NCBI GenBank assembly: GCA_030691805.1
Contig: JAUYDP010000318.1
Span: 1-8,647, forward strand
DNA length: 8,647 nt
Direction: 5' to 3'
Source: Dehalococcoidia bacterium
GTDB lineage: Bacteria; Chloroflexota; Dehalococcoidia; JAUYDP01
A program made the position numbers and the translations under genes. Under the pieces are notes generated by a model that saw nothing but the letters and a program-made list of their open reading frames with translations, had not been told where the DNA came from and ran no database searches. Positions 5,614-8,647 of this stretch are shown piece by piece. Position 1 is the first letter of the stretch. Each line of letters opens with the position of its first letter.

Positions 5614-7595
5614 CGGACGCAAGCTCCTTTTGGAACTACTAGCTTAACGGTCGTGCCCTGGCCTGGGACCGAGCTTACCTCAAAGGTTCCCCCTACCGAC
5701 TCTGCACGTTCCATCATGGTCCGAAGCCCGAACTGGGGCCACATCCCCCGGGAGATACGATCTGGGTCGAAGCCCTGACCATTGTCTCGCACTGTCAGGC
5801 ACAGATGCCCATTGGAAGCGGAGACCTGGACCCATGCCTTTTGCGCCTTGGCATGTTTTCGTACGTTGCTCAGGGCCTCCTGTACTATGCGGATCAACTG
5901 GATCTCCTTGATTGGCTCAAGAGCCACGTCGGCCTGGCCTTCGACAGTCACTTCAACTTGAATCGAATTCTGCCGGGAAAACCAGTCCAGGTATTCGCTG
6001 ATGGCGGACACCAGCCCATGGCTGGAGACGGTGGTGCGCAGCCCCAGGATGGCCTCCCGCACGTCCGCATAGACGTCCCGAGCTGCCTCTTCCAGTTGCC
6101 CCAGCGCCTCCTCCGCTTGGGGCACCTGGTCCAAAGAGAGGAGCCGCTTCACCGCCTGGGTCTTGGTGTTCACATAGCCCAGGACCTGGGCCAGGCCATC
6201 ATGCATCTCTCGGGCAATGCGTCCCCGTTCCTCCAATACGGCTAGATTCTGTATCTTCTGATGGAGGGCGGCGTTCTCGATGGCTACGCCTATGTGGCTG
6301 CCAATGGAGCTGAGGAGCTGCAAGTCACTCGATGACAGCTCCCGCTCCTGGCGTGAAGCGATGTCGATAGTGCCGACCACCCTGCCCCTGGATTTCAGGG
6401 GCAGGCAGGCGAAGAACCGGAATTTCTGGTCCTTGACCGATTGGCGGAGATAGTGGGCCTCCTCCGACATATTCTGGGTAACTATGGGATCTCCTGTCAG
6501 GGCGACCCGGCCGGGGAATCCCTCTCCTACCCTGAACCGCTCGATCTGCCGGAAGGATTCCGCGAAGAGTCCCCGGTGGAGGGCCATGGCCAGCTCTTTC
6601 CCCGTTTCGTCCAGCAGCCATACCTCCCCGGCCTCCGACTCCATGAGCTCCATCACGCTGTCTACGGCTGCTACCATGACCTCGTTCAGGTTGAGGCTGC
6701 TGCTCACTGCGCCTGAGATGCGGTTGAGGGCAGCCAGCTCCCGATTGCGACGCACCAGGTCCTCGAATAGGGCGGCCTTCCTCACGGCCATGCCCAACTG
6801 GCCTCCTATACCTACGAGCATGGCGACCTCAGAGTGGGAGAAGAACCGCTCCTGAGTGCTGGCTAGAGCCATGACCCCAACGACTTTGCCTTCCGCCATC
6901 AGTGGCACGCTTACGGCTGAGCGGAATCCGTGCTTCTTCGCTACGTCCGCAACCCGGGGGTCCTCCCACAGGTTGGTGAGTATAACCGGCTTCCCTGTCT
7001 CCACCACCCGGCTGCCAATGGAGTCCTCGCTGAGTTTGGCTCGTTGCAGGGGCCCCAGCACTTCCTCTGGCAGCCCGCGGTAAGCCACGTGTACCAGCTC
7101 TTTCCTAGCTTCATCCAGAATGCAAATAGTACAGGCCTTTACGCCGGTAATCTCCAACACCTTATTCAGAGCTTCTTGCAGTATATGCTCCAGCTTCAGC
7201 GAATGGCCCAGCGCTGTGGCTACCGCCGCTGTCCCCTCCAAGTCCCTGGCGTGGCGCAGGACCTGCCGCTCCATCCTACCGATAATGGTGAACACGGTCT
7301 GGGAGAAAACCAGGACACCAAGCAGGGCCAGTCCCCAGAGGAGAAGGAAGCCGGACCATCCGTGCAGGAATTCAAAAGGGAGGACGAAGTGGCGCAGATA
7401 GTCGAAGGCGATAAGGATGACCGCTGGAACAGCCATGATGATCCACCTGAGCCATCCCAGACCCGCCAGGAATCCCCCGGCCTGGTCGGTGTTGGCACTA
7501 CCGGCAGTCCGTTTCGTTTTCAAGTTATTAACCCGATCGCCAGTCTTGTACCACTCCACGGTCTGGTCTTGAAGAAGGTATAAAAACAATACCAC
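5610..7595 (-). CDS. NarX-like sensor histidine kinase with two GAF domains
   Basis: A 661-residue membrane-anchored kinase. Two membrane segments lie at about 50-68 and 83-105 with only a short loop between them, so there is no large external sensor. GAF domains at about 135-275 and 300-442 are the likely cytosolic sensors; their ligand is not evident. The HisKA_3 dimerisation domain follows with phosphoacceptor His465 in RIAREMHDGLAQVLG. The HATPase_c domain then shows the N box around Asn577 (RIVQEALSNVRKHA), the G1 box DNGQGF at 604-609 and the G2 box GQGTTVKL near 645-652. All catalytic motifs are present, as in NarX/DegS-type kinases that pair with NarL-type regulators. The start is uncertain: GTG 7595 has no good ribosome site, an in-frame TGA lies about ten codons upstream, and later GTG, TTG or ATG starts before the first membrane segment are possible. 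The 3' end overlaps the response regulator gene by four bases. Confidence 0.9.
   Translation of the reverse strand: MVLFLYLLQDQTVEWYKTGDRVNNLKTKRTAGSANTDQAGGFLAGLGWLRWIIMAVPAVILIAFDYLRHFVLPFEFLHGWSGFLLLWGLALLGVLVFSQTVFTIIGRMERQVLRHARDLEGTAAVATALGHSLKLEHILQEALNKVLEITGVKACTICILDEARKELVHVAYRGLPEEVLGPLQRAKLSEDSIGSRVVETGKPVILTNLWEDPRVADVAKKHGFRSAVSVPLMAEGKVVGVMALASTQERFFSHSEVAMLVGIGGQLGMAVRKAALFEDLVRRNRELAALNRISGAVSSSLNLNEVMVAAVDSVMELMESEAGEVWLLDETGKELAMALHRGLFAESFRQIERFRVGEGFPGRVALTGDPIVTQNMSEEAHYLRQSVKDQKFRFFACLPLKSRGRVVGTIDIASRQERELSSSDLQLLSSIGSHIGVAIENAALHQKIQNLAVLEERGRIAREMHDGLAQVLGYVNTKTQAVKRLLSLDQVPQAEEALGQLEEAARDVYADVREAILGLRTTVSSHGLVSAISEYLDWFSRQNSIQVEVTVEGQADVALEPIKEIQLIRIVQEALSNVRKHAKAQKAWVQVSASNGHLCLTVRDNGQGFDPDRISRGMWPQFGLRTMMERAESVGGTFEVSSVPGQGTTVKLVVPKGACVR
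5623..5631 (-). promoter_or_regulatory. Ribosome binding site of the response regulator inside the kinase gene
   Basis: The minus strand reads AAAAGGAGC within the last codons of the kinase, about ten bases before ATG 5613. Together with the ATGA overlap it supports translational coupling of kinase and regulator. Confidence 0.6.
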
Positions 7596-7647
7596 AACGG
7601 CGGCGGCGCTGCCAGCAGGGGTTTGTCAATGTCAGATGGCTCAGTGT

Positions 7648-8647
7648 CTAGCGTACCGTAGCCCGCTCCTCCAAAGACACCACGGATATCCAGATCTTGC
7701 CCGGCGCCAGGGGAATCACCTGCCCCGCTCCGTCGTAGAAACGGGTCCAGCCCTCTAAGGAAGAGCGGACCCATTTCCCCTCGAAGGCTTTTCCGTTCCG
7801 GAAGACGGTGGCAGGACCCTGGCCCACCAGGTCGAAGTCCAGGGTGGGGGCGCCCCCGGCGTCTTCAGTATAGCTGGCGATCCAAGAGGGCACCTTCTGC
7901 ACGATGACCGTAGAGGCGCGAATGATTTGGCCGGTGGCCTGGTCCACGTGGGGGCGGCCTGCCGTGTAGCGGAGGTAGTCGCCCGCCTGCGGGTCATAAC
8001 GAAACTCCCCCTGGCTGGTGGGATGGTAAGGGACGATAATTTGTGTGGCGGGACGCCCGCCCTCGGGAGGCTTCTCAGAAAATGAAAAACCCTCCAGAGT
8101 GGCTTCCCGGCCATAGCCTAGCGCATCCGCCCTGGCGCGTATATTGGAGATAGTAGTGTATACATTACTGGGCGCCGGTCGTTGCCGGGTGAAATAGTAG
8201 GATTCGGCGTTAAAGAACTGGTCCACGTCCAGCAGTTTGTACATCTTGATGTAGGCCATCTCCGCTGGGGCGCCCCCGACGTGGGCGAAAAGCGCCTGGT
8301 ATTGGGGCACGATATGCAGGTCTATCCGCCTGGCGCTCCGGACCGGACCAACCTCAGTATCCTCGGTATGGTATATCGCTGTGAAACGGGTGATTCCGCC
8401 CTCAGCCATGTGCTCGTAAACGACACAGGCCTGGTCCAGCCCAACCTGCGGGCGGGCGGCGGGGGCGTTGTCTATCTTCACGGCCACGGGCCGGAGCCTG
8501 GCAAGTGAAGCGTCGTCCAGGGGCTTGCCGCAAAGGGAAAAGGCAACGGGATTACTCCTGCGGGCAGGCGCTAAAAGGGCGCCAGCGCCGGAGGCTGGTG
8601 CGGCCTCGAACGGGAGGCCAAGGAAAGAGGACAGGGATACCTTCCGG
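7648..8647 (-). CDS. DUF3048 (YerB-like) protein, 5' partial
   Basis: The frame is open from the right edge to TAG 7648-7650, giving 332 residues in the window. No ATG, GTG or TTG codon occurs in frame between the edge and GTG 8487. The family match already begins upstream of that GTG (CGKPLDDASLARLRPVAVKI), so the true start lies outside. Family hallmarks follow: RPVAVKIDNAPAARPQVGL, then EHMAEGGITRF, then GPVRSARR in the N-terminal DUF3048 domain, and a beta-rich C-terminal domain running to the end (including ASTVIVQKVPSWI and GKWVRSSLEGWTRFYDGAGQ). Members such as Bacillus YerB are usually secreted lipoproteins with a signal peptide and spacer, which here would be off-window. The molecular function of the family is unknown. 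The gene ends 52 bp before the kinase start in the same orientation, so co-transcription is possible, with no clear terminator or promoter between. Confidence 0.85.
   Translation of the reverse strand, partial: RKVSLSSFLGLPFEAAPASGAGALLAPARRSNPVAFSLCGKPLDDASLARLRPVAVKIDNAPAARPQVGLDQACVVYEHMAEGGITRFTAIYHTEDTEVGPVRSARRIDLHIVPQYQALFAHVGGAPAEMAYIKMYKLLDVDQFFNAESYYFTRQRPAPSNVYTTISNIRARADALGYGREATLEGFSFSEKPPEGGRPATQIIVPYHPTSQGEFRYDPQAGDYLRYTAGRPHVDQATGQIIRASTVIVQKVPSWIASYTEDAGGAPTLDFDLVGQGPATVFRNGKAFEGKWVRSSLEGWTRFYDGAGQVIPLAPGKIWISVVSLEERATVR

Noticed and set aside
6930..7583. Long plus-strand open frame opposite the kinase gene
   Set aside because: It is a shadow of the GAF-containing coding region, whose domains and catalytic motifs are intact on the minus strand.
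7624..7629. TTGACA on the minus strand upstream of the kinase gene as a possible -35 box
   Set aside because: At 17-bp spacing the -10 position reads CCGCCG, and the AT-rich TTATAC lies too far downstream, so no promoter is supported.
8152..8169. Imperfect 18-bp palindrome AGTAGTGTATACATTACT (16 of 18 bases symmetric)
   Set aside because: It lies inside the DUF3048 coding sequence far from any start and is explained by ordinary codons; one occurrence is not enough to call a binding site.
1..8647. CRISPR array, tRNA or rRNA genes, insertion sequence or integrase
   Set aside because: No regularly spaced repeat series, no tRNA-like cloverleaf, no rRNA stretches and no transposase or integrase motifs were recognised by reading.

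Overview
The window is GC-rich and gene-dense. It looks like an uncultured Chloroflexota bacterium, possibly of the Dehalococcoidia type, but this is inference and not proof. The pointers are a lipoprotein with a long Pro/Thr/Ser-rich linker, a two-GAF NarX-like kinase paired with a NarL-type regulator, frequent GTG and TTG starts, and short intergenic palindromes. All complete genes lie on the minus strand; only the tail of one gene at the left edge and a rhodanese relic lie on the plus strand.

Layout from right to left, which is the direction of minus-strand transcription: (1) 7648-8647, a DUF3048/YerB-like protein whose N-terminus is beyond the window edge. (2) 7595-5610, a membrane-anchored histidine kinase with two GAF domains. 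It overlaps the start of (3) 5613-4951, its LuxR/NarL-type response regulator, in an ATGA junction. (4) 4950-4462, a 489-bp gap holding a hairpin, a plus-strand remnant of a rhodanese domain, tandem 16-bp direct repeats and a good sigma70-like promoter facing left. (5) 4461-2674, a secreted or anchored beta-propeller protein with a C-terminal cytochrome c domain. (6) 2673-2575, a 99-bp spacer with a 12-bp palindrome and a perfect 13-bp hairpin. (7) 2574-1024, a CcdA/DsbD-type transmembrane protein carrying an extra extracytoplasmic domain. (8) 913-122, a lipoprotein-like protein ending in a YtkA/FixH-like domain. (9) 1-112, the plus-strand C-terminus of a probable Dabb-domain protein, convergent with gene 8 and separated from it by only 9 bp.

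Genes 5 to 7 (propeller-cytochrome c, CcdA-like, YtkA-like) read as one functional unit. The first is an extracytoplasmic haem protein with many propeller histidines. The second belongs to a family that moves reducing power across the membrane, as needed for haem attachment or metal loading. The third is a small extracytoplasmic protein of a fold often found with copper or oxidase assembly genes. The two-component system just upstream is a natural candidate regulator, and the repeats above the propeller promoter are a candidate binding site. This combination is the most interesting part of the window. Its substrate and true function cannot be read from the sequence.
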